Shown here: piece by piece, positions 42,711 to 50,662 of the stretch
Layout of the letters: each line of letters begins with the position of its first letter
Numbering within the stretch: the stretch's first letter is position 1
Assembly: GCF_017377775.1 (NCBI RefSeq)
Contig: NZ_JAFVLN010000013.1
Span: 1-64,000, forward strand
Length of the DNA stretch: 64,000 nucleotides
Origin: Streptomyces sp. VRA16 Mangrove soil
GTDB taxonomy: Bacteria; Actinomycetota; Actinomycetes; Streptomycetales; Streptomycetaceae
Direction of reading: 5' to 3'
Position numbers and translations under genes: made by a program
Notes under the pieces: generated by a model
Database searches by the model: none
What the model saw: the letters and a program-made list of their open reading frames with translations, nothing else
What the model was told of the DNA's origin: nothing

Positions 42711-42910
42711 CGGGACATCCTCCGGATCGGCGGTGGGATGTGGGGGGTGGCCAGGTGCTGAGGTGCTGAGGTGCCGGGGGCTCGCGCGCCCGGTCGCCCG
42801 AGCGCTGCGCGATCTTCCCGCACCCCTGCCCCGTTTGACCAGAGCGCGTCATGTTCGCCCATCCCGAACACCCCTGGTCCGCTCCGGCGCGCCGTGATCC
42901 GATGAGGCAC

Positions 42911-43477
42911 ATGAGCACCGTCACCGTCACCACCTGGTCCCTCGAACAGACCGCGCCGTCCGATCTGACCCCCGCGACCCCGCCCCCGGGCGACGACGTC
43001 CGGATCGTGCGGGCCGAGGTCCCCTCGCCCGAGTTCAGCCGTTTCCTGTACGCGTCCGTGGGCGGCGACATCAAGTGGATCGACCGGCTCGGGTGGACGT
43101 ACGCCCAGTGGCAGGAGCAGCTCGGCAGGCCGGGCGCCGAGACCTGGGTCGCGTACGAGAAGGGGACGCCGGCCGGGTACGTGGAGCTGGACGCGCAGGA
43201 CGACGGGGCCGTGGAGATCGTCTACTTCGGCCTGATCCCGGCCTTCCGCGGGCGGCGGATCGGCGGGCATCTGCTCTCGTACGGGATCGCGCGGGCCTGG
43301 GACCTCGCCGAGCGGTGGCCCGAGCGGACCCCGACGAAGCGGGTGTGGCTGCACACGTGCAGCCTCGACGGGGAGCACGCGATGGCCAACTACCAGCGGC
43401 GCGGGTTCCGGCTGTTCAAGACGGAGACGACGCAGGAGCCGGACGTCGCGGCTCCGGGGCCATGGCCCGGGGCCTGA
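42911..43477 (+). CDS. GNAT-family N-acetyltransferase
   Basis: A 188-residue acetyltransferase. The acetyl-CoA-binding motif A is FRGRRIGGHLLSYGIARAWD, preceded by VEIVYFGLIPAF, and motif B ends with NYQRRGFRLFKTE. The N-terminal 40 residues are variable. The start is ATG 42911 after GAGG, or ATG 42902. The substrate is unknown. The 3' end overlaps the next small membrane protein gene by 16 bp. Confidence 0.85.
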   Translation: MSTVTVTTWSLEQTAPSDLTPATPPPGDDVRIVRAEVPSPEFSRFLYASVGGDIKWIDRLGWTYAQWQEQLGRPGAETWVAYEKGTPAGYVELDAQDDGAVEIVYFGLIPAFRGRRIGGHLLSYGIARAWDLAERWPERTPTKRVWLHTCSLDGEHAMANYQRRGFRLFKTETTQEPDVAAPGPWPGA

Positions 43478-43887
43478 CGCCGCCGCCCCCGCCCGCCCCG
43501 GCCGCGGCGCCGGGGTGCGGCCGGTACGCGCTCGCGCCCGCACTCGCCGCGGTCGGTGCGTACGGCGGGACGGCGTGGGTCGTCCGGTCGTGGGCGAGCT
43601 GCCCGCTGGGCAATGACGCGGGCGGCAACGTCGGGCTGAAATTCCTGATGCTTGTCATGTGGTGCGGCCTGACCGTGGCGCTGCTCCTGCTGCAACTCGT
43701 CCTGCGCCGATGGCCCCTGCCCGGCGGCCGCGCCGTCGCATGGCTCGCCCCGGCCGCCGCCGCCCTGGTGCTGACCCTGCTGTACCGATGGGGGATGGAG
43801 TGGCCGCGGCACACGCCGGGGGTGCCGTGCACGGATGGGTATCCCGTGTTTCCGTTCACGGGGAAGACGGGGCCGGGCGCCGGATAG
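43462..43887 (+). CDS. small membrane protein of unknown function
   Basis: A 141-residue protein with a Pro/Ala-rich N-terminus, then three hydrophobic segments (about 22-42, 60-80 and 92-110) and a short Cys-containing tail (PCTDGYPVFPF). I do not recognise it. The overlap with the GNAT gene suggests co-translation. A Cys pair around the first and last segments (SCPLG and PCTDG) could form an extracytoplasmic disulfide; this resembles small Streptomyces membrane proteins annotated as hypothetical. Confidence 0.65.
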   Translation: MARGLTPPPPPAPAAAPGCGRYALAPALAAVGAYGGTAWVVRSWASCPLGNDAGGNVGLKFLMLVMWCGLTVALLLLQLVLRRWPLPGGRAVAWLAPAAAALVLTLLYRWGMEWPRHTPGVPCTDGYPVFPFTGKTGPGAG

Positions 43888-43970
43888 CGGATTCCGGCGG
43901 TCGGCGGCCGCCTCCACCCGCGCCCATTTCCCGGCATTCCGGGGCACCTCTCACCACCCCGAAGTGACCC

Positions 43971-44029
43971 GGACCACACTTGTCCGTCATTCGAGACACT
44001 TTCGTCCACATCGCGGACAATGGTGGACC
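43971..44029. promoter_or_regulatory. large inverted repeat upstream of the cysteine leader peptide
   Basis: Arms at 43971-43986 (ending CACTTGTCCG) and 44014-44029 (starting CGGACAATGG) match at 13 of 16 positions across a 27-bp centre. Located 30-90 bp before the leader ATG, it is a candidate paired operator or RNA hairpin for sulfur control. Confidence 0.45.
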
Positions 44030-44059
44030 GGGCCCAAAGTCCCATGACACGCTTCCGTC

Positions 44060-44143
44060 ATGTCTACAGCTGGAATCGCCTTGGTGAGTCGGCGGCACGT
44101 CGACTTCGGCCGCATGTCCAGCGCCATCTGTCCGGCGCGCTGA
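44060..44143 (+). CDS. cysteine-related leader peptide (27 aa) of the sulfate assimilation operon
   Basis: A 27-codon ORF from ATG 44060 to TGA 44143, 135 bp before sulfite reductase. It ends in SSAICPAR and contains SRRHVDFGRM, the pattern of the short 'putative leader peptide' seen before sulfur genes across Streptomyces. The single Cys codon close to the stop fits a translation-based attenuator: slow reading of the Cys codon at low charged tRNA-Cys would alter the downstream RNA. It was not found by long-ORF criteria but the match is distinctive. Confidence 0.8.
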   Translation: MSTAGIALVSRRHVDFGRMSSAICPAR

Positions 44144-44278
44144 TCGAACCAGCACTGCCGACTTCTCCGCTTCACCGGATCCCTTTGATCTCCCTGCGCA
44201 CCGCCGCGCCCTCGCGCGAAGTGTGCTGGTCAGAGCCGCCCCAAGCCGCCCTAAGCCTGCCTTGAAGGACGTACATCC

Positions 44279-45976
44279 ATGGCTGCCACCCCTGAAAAGC
44301 CCACCACGGCCGCGCCCCGCCGCAAGGTGAGCCGTCACCGCGGCGAGGGTCAGTGGGCCGTGGGCCACTTCACTCCGCTCAACGGCAACGAGCAGTTCAA
44401 GAAGGACGACGACGGTCTCAATGTGCGGACACGCATTGAGACGGTTTACAGCAAGCGTGGCTTCGACTCCATCGACCCCAACGATCTGCGCGGCCGCATG
44501 CGCTGGTGGGGCCTGTACACCCAGCGCAAGCCCGGGATCGACGGCGGCAAGACCGCCGTGCTTGAGCCGGAGGAGCTGGACGACGAGTACTTCATGCTCC
44601 GCGTGCGCATCGACGGCGGCCGGCTGACCACCGAGCAGCTGCGCGTCATCGGTGAGATCTCGCAGGAGTTCGCGCGCGGCACCGCCGACATCACCGACCG
44701 GCAGAACATCCAGTACCACTGGATCCGGATCGAGGACGTGCCCGAGATCTGGGAGCGGCTGGAGGCCGTCGGGCTGTCCACCACCGAGGCCTGCGGTGAC
44801 ACCCCGCGTGTCATCCTCGGCTCGCCGGTCGCCGGTATCGCCGCGGACGAGATCATCGACGGCACCCCCGCCATCGAGGAGATCCAGCGCCGGATCATCG
44901 GCAACCCGGACTTCTCCAACCTGCCGCGCAAGTTCAAGTCGGCCATCTCCGGATCGCCGCTGCTCGACGTGGTGCACGAGATCAACGACATCGCGTTCGT
45001 CGGCGTCGAGCACCCCGAGCACGGGCCCGGCTTCGACCTGTGGGTCGGCGGCGGTCTGTCCACCAACCCGAAGATCGGGCAGCGGCTCGGTGCCTGGGTG
45101 CCGCTGGACGAGGTGCCGGACGTCTACGAGGGCGTCATCTCGATCTTCCGTGACTACGGCTACCGCCGCCTGCGCACCCGCGCCCGCCTGAAGTTCCTGC
45201 TCGCCGACTGGGGCACGGAGAAGTTCCGCCAGGTCCTGGAGGACGAGTACCTCAAGCGCAAGCTGGTCGACGGCCCGGCGCCGGCCCAGCCCGTCGAGCG
45301 GTGGCGCGACCACGTCGGTGTGCACCGGCAGAAGGACGGCAGGTTCTACGTCGGCTTCGCCCCGCGCGTCGGCCGCGTGGACGGCGCCACGCTCACCAAG
45401 ATCTCCGAGGTCGCCGCCGCCCACGGCTCGGACCGGCTGCGCACCACCGCCGAGCAGAAGATGATCGTGCTCGACGTCGAGGAGGCGCAGGTCGACTCGC
45501 TCGTCACGGCGCTTGAGGCCCTCGACCTGCGGGTCAACCCATCGCCGTTCCGGCGCGGCACGATGGCCTGCACCGGCATCGAGTTCTGCAAGCTCGCCAT
45601 CGTCGAGACGAAGGCGCGCGGCGCCTCCCTCATCGACGAACTGGAGCGCCGCATCCCGGACTTCGACGAGCCGATCACCATCAACCTCAACGGCTGCCCG
45701 AACGCCTGCGCCCGTATCCAGGTCGCGGACATCGGTCTCAAGGGCCAGCTCGTCCTCGACAAGGACGGCAACCAGGTCGAGGGCTACCAGGTGCACCTCG
45801 GCGGCGCGCTCGGTCTGGAGGCCGGGTTCGGCCGCAAGGTCCGCGGCCTGAAGGTCACCGCCACCGAACTGCCGGACTACGTCGAGCGGGTCCTCACGCG
45901 CTTCCAGGAGCAGCGCGAGGACGGCGAGCGGTTCGCCACCTGGGCGGCCCGTGCTTCCGAGGAGGCCCTGTCGTGA
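44279..45976 (+). CDS. sir: ferredoxin-type sulfite reductase (siroheme/4Fe-4S)
   Basis: A 565-residue single-chain reductase that turns sulfite into sulfide with six electrons. It has the duplicated nitrite/sulfite reductase ferredoxin-like half domains and the two siroheme domains. The four cluster Cys are visible near residues 430-480 in CTGIEFCKL and NLNGCPNACARIQV. Length and the start (GHFTPLNGNEQFKKDDDGLN) match actinobacterial SirA. It opens the operon sir-(zinc ribbon)-cysH-cysC-cysD-cysN-chelatase; the adjacent leader peptide supports sulfur regulation. Its stop overlaps the next gene (GTGA). Confidence 0.93.
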   Translation: MAATPEKPTTAAPRRKVSRHRGEGQWAVGHFTPLNGNEQFKKDDDGLNVRTRIETVYSKRGFDSIDPNDLRGRMRWWGLYTQRKPGIDGGKTAVLEPEELDDEYFMLRVRIDGGRLTTEQLRVIGEISQEFARGTADITDRQNIQYHWIRIEDVPEIWERLEAVGLSTTEACGDTPRVILGSPVAGIAADEIIDGTPAIEEIQRRIIGNPDFSNLPRKFKSAISGSPLLDVVHEINDIAFVGVEHPEHGPGFDLWVGGGLSTNPKIGQRLGAWVPLDEVPDVYEGVISIFRDYGYRRLRTRARLKFLLADWGTEKFRQVLEDEYLKRKLVDGPAPAQPVERWRDHVGVHRQKDGRFYVGFAPRVGRVDGATLTKISEVAAAHGSDRLRTTAEQKMIVLDVEEAQVDSLVTALEALDLRVNPSPFRRGTMACTGIEFCKLAIVETKARGASLIDELERRIPDFDEPITINLNGCPNACARIQVADIGLKGQLVLDKDGNQVEGYQVHLGGALGLEAGFGRKVRGLKVTATELPDYVERVLTRFQEQREDGERFATWAARASEEALS

Positions 45977-46152
45977 GCGAGCGTGCCGCCCCGTTCTACT
46001 GCCCTTACTGCGGCGACGAGGACCTCCGGCCCAGCGAAGAGGGTCACGGCGCCTGGGAGTGCGCCGCCTGCAATCGAGCCTTCCAGTTGAAGTTCCTCGG
46101 GCTGCTCGCCCGCGGCCTTCAGCACCACGACGGTGGAGGGGAACAGATATGA
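45973..46152 (+). CDS. 59-residue zinc-ribbon protein between sulfite reductase and cysH
   Basis: A very short gene, too small for standard ORF lists, starting at GTG 45973 inside the sir stop and ending in the cysH start (ATGA). It encodes FYCPYCGDED, then WECAACNRAFQLKFLGLLAR: two CxxC knuckles 20 residues apart, a clear zinc ribbon. The double overlap shows it is translated. It may help CysH or the reductase assemble or donate sulfur or iron; similar small proteins occur at this place in other actinobacteria, but no function is known. Confidence 0.85.
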   Translation: MSERAAPFYCPYCGDEDLRPSEEGHGAWECAACNRAFQLKFLGLLARGLQHHDGGGEQI

Positions 46153-46859
46153 CGACCGCTCAAGCCACGTCCGACACAGCGAAGTTGAAGGCGCTCGCCG
46201 AGCAGGCCGGGCGCGACCTCGAGGACGCCTCCGCCCTGGAGATCCTCCAGTGGGCGGTCACGACCTTCGGCAAGAAGTTCTGCGTGACCTCGTCCATGGA
46301 GGACGCGGTCGTCGCCCACCTCGCCTCCCGTGCCATGCCCGGCGTCGACGTCGTGTTCCTCGACACCGGCTACCACTTCGAGGAGACCATCGGCACCCGG
46401 GACGCCGTCGAGGCCGTGATGGACGTCAACGTCATCACTTTGACGCCCCGCCAGACGGTCGCCGAGCAGGACGCCGAGTTCGGCCCGAAGCTGCACGACC
46501 GCAACCCCGACCTGTGCTGCGCGATGCGGAAGGTCAAGCCCCTGGAAGAGGGGCTCGCCCACTACGCCGCGTGGGCCACGGGGCTGCGCCGCGACGAGTC
46601 CCCGACCCGCGCGAACACGCCGGTCGTCGGCTGGGACGAGAAGCGGCAGAAGGTCAAGATCTCGCCGATCGCCCGCTGGACGCAGGACGACGTCGACGCC
46701 TATGTCACCGAGCACGGCGTGCTGACCAACCCGCTCCTGATGGACGGCTACGGGTCCGTCGGCTGCGCCCCGTGCACCCGCCGCCTCCTGGCGGGCGAGG
46801 ACGCACGCGCGGGCCGCTGGGCCGGCCGGGCGAAGACCGAGTGCGGGATCCACGGCTGA
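46149..46859 (+). CDS. cysH: (phospho)adenylylsulfate reductase
   Basis: A 236-residue thiol-dependent reductase converting activated sulfate to sulfite. The N-terminal PP-loop region (FCVTSSMEDAVVAHLASRAM), the CC pair in DLCCAMRKVKPLEEGL and the second pair in VGCAPCTRRLLAGED together bind a 4Fe-4S cluster, and the catalytic Cys is in the C-terminal ECGIHG. The four-Cys cluster marks the APS-type branch rather than the PAPS-only form. It sits after the zinc-ribbon gene with a 4-bp overlap and before cysC. Confidence 0.92.
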   Translation: MTTAQATSDTAKLKALAEQAGRDLEDASALEILQWAVTTFGKKFCVTSSMEDAVVAHLASRAMPGVDVVFLDTGYHFEETIGTRDAVEAVMDVNVITLTPRQTVAEQDAEFGPKLHDRNPDLCCAMRKVKPLEEGLAHYAAWATGLRRDESPTRANTPVVGWDEKRQKVKISPIARWTQDDVDAYVTEHGVLTNPLLMDGYGSVGCAPCTRRLLAGEDARAGRWAGRAKTECGIHG

Positions 46860-46893
46860 ACCCATGAGCCCCATACAGACTTTGGAGAAGCAA

Positions 46894-47430
46894 GTGACCG
46901 GAGCCACCATCTGGCTCACGGGTCTGCCGAGCGCCGGCAAGACCACCATCGCGTACGAGCTGGCGGACACGCTGCGCGCCGAGGGCCGGCAGGTCGAGGT
47001 GCTGGACGGCGACGAGATCCGCGAGTACCTCTCGGCGGGCCTCGGCTTCAGCCGCGAGGACCGGCACACGAACGTGCAGCGCATCGGCTTCCTGGCCGAA
47101 CTCCTCGCCCGCAACGGCGTGTTGGCGCTCGTCCCGGTCATCGCCCCGTACGCGGACAGCCGCGAGGCCGTACGCAAGCGCCACCAGACGGGTGGCACCG
47201 CCTACCTGGAGGTGCACGTCGCGACGCCCGTCGACGTGTGCTCCGTACGCGACGTGAAGGGCCTGTACGCGAAGCAGGCCGCCGGTGAACTGACCGGCCT
47301 CACCGGGGTGGACGACCCCTACGAGGCCCCGGAAACGCCCGACCTGCGCATCGAGTCGCAGAACCAGACCGTGCAGGAGTCCGCGGCCGCCGTGCGCGCG
47401 CTGCTCACCGAGAGGGGTCTCGCCGCATGA
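46894..47430 (+). CDS. cysC: adenylylsulfate kinase
   Basis: A 178-residue kinase that phosphorylates APS to PAPS. It has the Walker A GLPSAGKTTIAYELA, the FSREDRHTNVQRIGFLAELL block and the VPVIAPYADSREAVRKRH mobile region, then EVHVATPVDVCSVRDVKGLY. GTG 46894 has GGAG at an ideal distance and gives a standard start; an ATG at 46864 would add ten residues. The stop overlaps cysD (ATGA). As CysH looks like an APS reductase, CysC may serve PAPS-dependent sulfotransferases. Confidence 0.9.
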   Translation: MTGATIWLTGLPSAGKTTIAYELADTLRAEGRQVEVLDGDEIREYLSAGLGFSREDRHTNVQRIGFLAELLARNGVLALVPVIAPYADSREAVRKRHQTGGTAYLEVHVATPVDVCSVRDVKGLYAKQAAGELTGLTGVDDPYEAPETPDLRIESQNQTVQESAAAVRALLTERGLAA

Positions 47431-48362
47431 CGACCGTAGCCAGTGTCTCCGAGGAGACCGACAGCCCTTACGCACTCAGCCACCTGGACGCTCTGGAGTC
47501 CGAGGCGGTGCACATCTTCCGCGAGGTGGCGGGCGAGTTCGAGAAGCCGGTGATCCTGTTCTCCGGCGGCAAGGACTCCATCGTCATGCTGCACCTGGCG
47601 CTGAAGGCGTTCGCCCCGGCGGCGGTCCCCTTCTCGCTGCTGCACGTCGACACGGGGCACAACTTCCCCGAGGTCATCGAGTACCGGGACCGCGCGGTGG
47701 CGAAGCACGGCCTGCGCCTGCACGTCGCGTCCGTGCAGGACTACATCGACGCCGGCAAGCTCAAGGAGCGCCCGGACGGCACCCGTAATCCGCTCCAGAC
47801 CGTCCCGCTGACGGAGAAGATCCAGTCGGAGAAGTTCGACGCGGTCTTCGGTGGTGGCCGCCGCGACGAGGAGAAGGCACGCGCCAAGGAGCGCGTCTTC
47901 TCCCTGCGCGACGAGTTCTCCCAGTGGGACCCGCGGCGTCAGCGCCCCGAGCTGTGGCAGCTGTACAACGGCCGCCACGCCCCCGGCGAGCACGTCCGCG
48001 TCTTCCCGCTGTCCAACTGGACCGAGCTGGACGTCTGGCAGTACATCGCCCGCGAGAACATCGAGCTCCCCGAGATCTACTACGCCCACGAGCGCCCGGT
48101 GTTCAAGCGCAGCGGCATGTGGTTGACCGCGGGCGAGTGGGGCGGCCCGAAGGACGACGAGACGGTCGAGACGCGGCTGATCCGCTACCGCACCGTCGGC
48201 GACATGTCCTGCACCGGCGCCGTCGACTCGGACGCCACGACCATCGAGAAGGTCATCGCGGAGATCGCCGCGTCCCGGCTCACCGAGCGGGGCGCCACCC
48301 GCGCCGACGACAAGCTGTCCGAGGCCGCGATGGAAGACCGCAAGCGCGAAGGGTACTTCTAG
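47427..48362 (+). CDS. cysD: sulfate adenylyltransferase subunit 2
   Basis: A 311-residue ATP sulfurylase small subunit. The PP-loop is in VILFSGGKDSIVMLHLALKA, with FAGGRRDEEKARAKERVFS-type block (FGGGRRDEEKARAKERVFSL) and the NWTELDVWQYIARENIELPE and YYAHERPVFKRSGMW segments. It forms APS from sulfate and ATP, driven by GTP hydrolysis in CysN. It overlaps cysC by 4 bp and ends 2 bp before the cysN start, so the two subunits are made together. Confidence 0.94.
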   Translation: MTTVASVSEETDSPYALSHLDALESEAVHIFREVAGEFEKPVILFSGGKDSIVMLHLALKAFAPAAVPFSLLHVDTGHNFPEVIEYRDRAVAKHGLRLHVASVQDYIDAGKLKERPDGTRNPLQTVPLTEKIQSEKFDAVFGGGRRDEEKARAKERVFSLRDEFSQWDPRRQRPELWQLYNGRHAPGEHVRVFPLSNWTELDVWQYIARENIELPEIYYAHERPVFKRSGMWLTAGEWGGPKDDETVETRLIRYRTVGDMSCTGAVDSDATTIEKVIAEIAASRLTERGATRADDKLSEAAMEDRKREGYF

Positions 48363-48364
48363 AC

Positions 48365-49726
48365 ATGAGCACCACCCCCGCTGTTGAAGAGCTGGCCGGG
48401 CTCTCGGCCACCACCCTGCTGCGGTTCGCCACGGCCGGTTCCGTCGACGACGGCAAGTCCACGCTCGTGGGCCGCCTCCTTCACGACTCGAAGTCGGTCC
48501 TCGCCGACCAGCTGGAGGCCGTCGAGCACGCCTCCCGCAACCGCGGCCAGGAGGCCCCCGACCTGGCGCTGCTCACCGACGGTCTGCGGGCCGAGCGCGA
48601 GCAGGGCATCACCATCGACGTCGCGTACCGCTACTTCGCGACGCCGCGCCGCCGTTTCATCCTCGCGGACACCCCGGGGCACGTGCAGTACACGCGGAAC
48701 ATGGTGACGGGCGCGTCGACCGCCGAGCTGACGGTGATCCTCGTCGACGCCCGCAACGGTGTCGTCGAACAGACCCGCCGGCACGCCGCCATCGCCGCGC
48801 TGCTGCGCGTCCCGCACGTCGTGCTCGCCGTCAACAAGATGGACCTCGTCGGCTACGAGGAGCGGGTCTTCGCGCGGATCGCCGAGGAGTTCACCGCGTA
48901 CGCCAGCGAGTTGGGTGTCCCGGAGATCACCGCGATTCCGATCTCGGCGCTCGCCGGCGACAACGTCGTGGAGCCGTCCGCGAACATGGACTGGTACGGC
49001 GGCCCGACGGTCCTCGAACACCTGGAGACGGTGCCGGTCAGCCACGACCTCACCGGCTGCCACGCGCGCCTTCCCGTGCAGTACGTGATCCGGCCGCAGA
49101 CCGCCGACCACCCCGACTACCGCGGTTACGCGGGACAGATCGCCGCGGGCACCTTCCGCGTCGGCGAGTCCGTGACCGTGCTGCCGTCGGGCCGCACGTC
49201 GAAGGTGGCCGGGATCGACCTGCTGGGCACGTCGGTCGACATCGCCTGGACGCCGCAGTCGATCACCCTCCTGCTGGAGGACGACATCGACATCTCGCGC
49301 GGCGACCTGATCGTGCCGAGCCACGACGCGCCCGCCACCTCGCAGGACGTCGAGGCCACGGTGTGCCACGTCGCCGACACGCCGCTCACCGTGGGCCAGC
49401 GGGTGCTGCTCAAGCACACGACCCGCACGGTGAAGGCGATCGTCAAGGAGATCCCGTCGCGGCTCACGCTCGACGACCTCTCCCAGCACCCGGCCCCCGG
49501 GCAGCTCGTCGCCAACGACATCGGCCGGGTGAAGGTCCGCCTCGCCGAGGCGCTCGCCATCGACACGTACGCGGACTCGCGGCGCACCGGCTCGTTCCTG
49601 CTGATCGACCCGGCGGACGGCACGACGCTCGCGGCCGGCATGGCGGGCGAGGCGTTCGCGGAGACCTCCGCCACCGCCGAGGCGCAGCCCGACGCCGCCG
49701 CCGACGAGGACGGCTGGGACTTCTGA
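48365..49726 (+). CDS. cysN: sulfate adenylyltransferase subunit 1 (GTPase)
   Basis: A 453-residue translation-factor-type GTPase. It contains G1 (ATAGSVDDGKSTLVGRLLHD), G3 (LADTPGHVQYTRNMVTGAS) and G4 (VNKMD), followed by two beta-barrel domains. There is no C-terminal APS kinase domain, consistent with the separate cysC. It powers ATP sulfurylase with CysD. An acidic, Ala-rich tail ends the protein. ATG 48365 lies 2 bp after cysD. Confidence 0.93.
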   Translation: MSTTPAVEELAGLSATTLLRFATAGSVDDGKSTLVGRLLHDSKSVLADQLEAVEHASRNRGQEAPDLALLTDGLRAEREQGITIDVAYRYFATPRRRFILADTPGHVQYTRNMVTGASTAELTVILVDARNGVVEQTRRHAAIAALLRVPHVVLAVNKMDLVGYEERVFARIAEEFTAYASELGVPEITAIPISALAGDNVVEPSANMDWYGGPTVLEHLETVPVSHDLTGCHARLPVQYVIRPQTADHPDYRGYAGQIAAGTFRVGESVTVLPSGRTSKVAGIDLLGTSVDIAWTPQSITLLLEDDIDISRGDLIVPSHDAPATSQDVEATVCHVADTPLTVGQRVLLKHTTRTVKAIVKEIPSRLTLDDLSQHPAPGQLVANDIGRVKVRLAEALAIDTYADSRRTGSFLLIDPADGTTLAAGMAGEAFAETSATAEAQPDAAADEDGWDF

Positions 49727-49769
49727 CCCCCGCCAGGATCTGACTCCCACCAGGAACCGAGCCACCACC

Positions 49770-50540
49770 ATGTATCCCTGCTCCCCCGGCCCCGCCCACC
49801 CGGTCCTTGTGGTCGTCGCCCACGGCAGCCGCGACCCGCGGCACGCCGCGACGGTGCACGCCCTGGTGCGCGAGGTCCGGGCGCAGCGGCCCGACGTCCG
49901 GGTGGAGACGGCGTTCCTCGACTTCAACATCCCTGCGGTGCACGGGGTGTTGGAGTCCCTGGCGGCGGAGGGCGTGCGCGATGTCGTGGCGCTCCCGCTG
50001 CTGCTCACCCGCGCCTTCCACGCGAAGGCGGACATCCCGGCGGTGCTGCGCGAGGCGCCGCGCGGGATGCGGGTACGGCAGGCGGACGTCCTCGGGCCCG
50101 ACCCGCTCCTGGTGTCGGCGCTCGAACGCCGCCTGTACGAGGCGGGCCTGACGCCCGCCGACAAGCCCACGACCGGGGTCGTGCTGGCCGCGGCGGGCTC
50201 CACCGACCCGGAGGCGGGCGCAGTGATCGCTGAAATCGCGCGGGAGTGGCGGCACACCGGTTGGTGCGCCGTGCGGCCTGCGTTCGCCTCCGCCACTTCT
50301 CCCGCGGGGTTCCCCCGTACCGAGGACGCCGTACGGGAACTGCGCGCCCTGGGCTGCGCCCGGGTGGCCGTCGCCCCCTACGTCCTGGCTCCCGGCCGTC
50401 TCCCGGACCGGATCGCGCGGGGCGCGGCGGACGCCGACGTCCTCGGCGAGGTGCTCGGCGCGGCTCCCGAGGTGGCCCGGGTGCTCGTGCGGCGCTACGA
50501 GGCAGTGGCCGTACGGGAGTTGGTGGCGGTCGGGGCCTGA
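49770..50540 (+). CDS. sirohydrochlorin ferrochelatase-like protein (CbiX type)
   Basis: A 256-residue protein made of two chelatase-like halves. The N-terminal motif VVVAHGSRDPRHAATVHALV carries the catalytic His, and a second metal-binding His is in LLTRAFHAKADIPAVLREAP. Such enzymes insert iron into sirohydrochlorin to make siroheme, the cofactor of sulfite reductase, which explains its place 43 bp after cysN. The second half keeps the fold but has lost the matching HGS motif. The transport genes often found at this point in Streptomyces operons are absent here. Confidence 0.87.
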   Translation: MYPCSPGPAHPVLVVVAHGSRDPRHAATVHALVREVRAQRPDVRVETAFLDFNIPAVHGVLESLAAEGVRDVVALPLLLTRAFHAKADIPAVLREAPRGMRVRQADVLGPDPLLVSALERRLYEAGLTPADKPTTGVVLAAAGSTDPEAGAVIAEIAREWRHTGWCAVRPAFASATSPAGFPRTEDAVRELRALGCARVAVAPYVLAPGRLPDRIARGAADADVLGEVLGAAPEVARVLVRRYEAVAVRELVAVGA

Positions 50541-50662
50541 CCGGCACCCTGCCACCCGCCTCCCCCGGGCCGTCGCCGACCTGGTTGGATTCCGCCAAAG
50601 GCGACGCCCCTCCTGTGATTGTCTGCTGGGATGGCGCGCGACCGGTGGAGGGGAGAGCCGAA

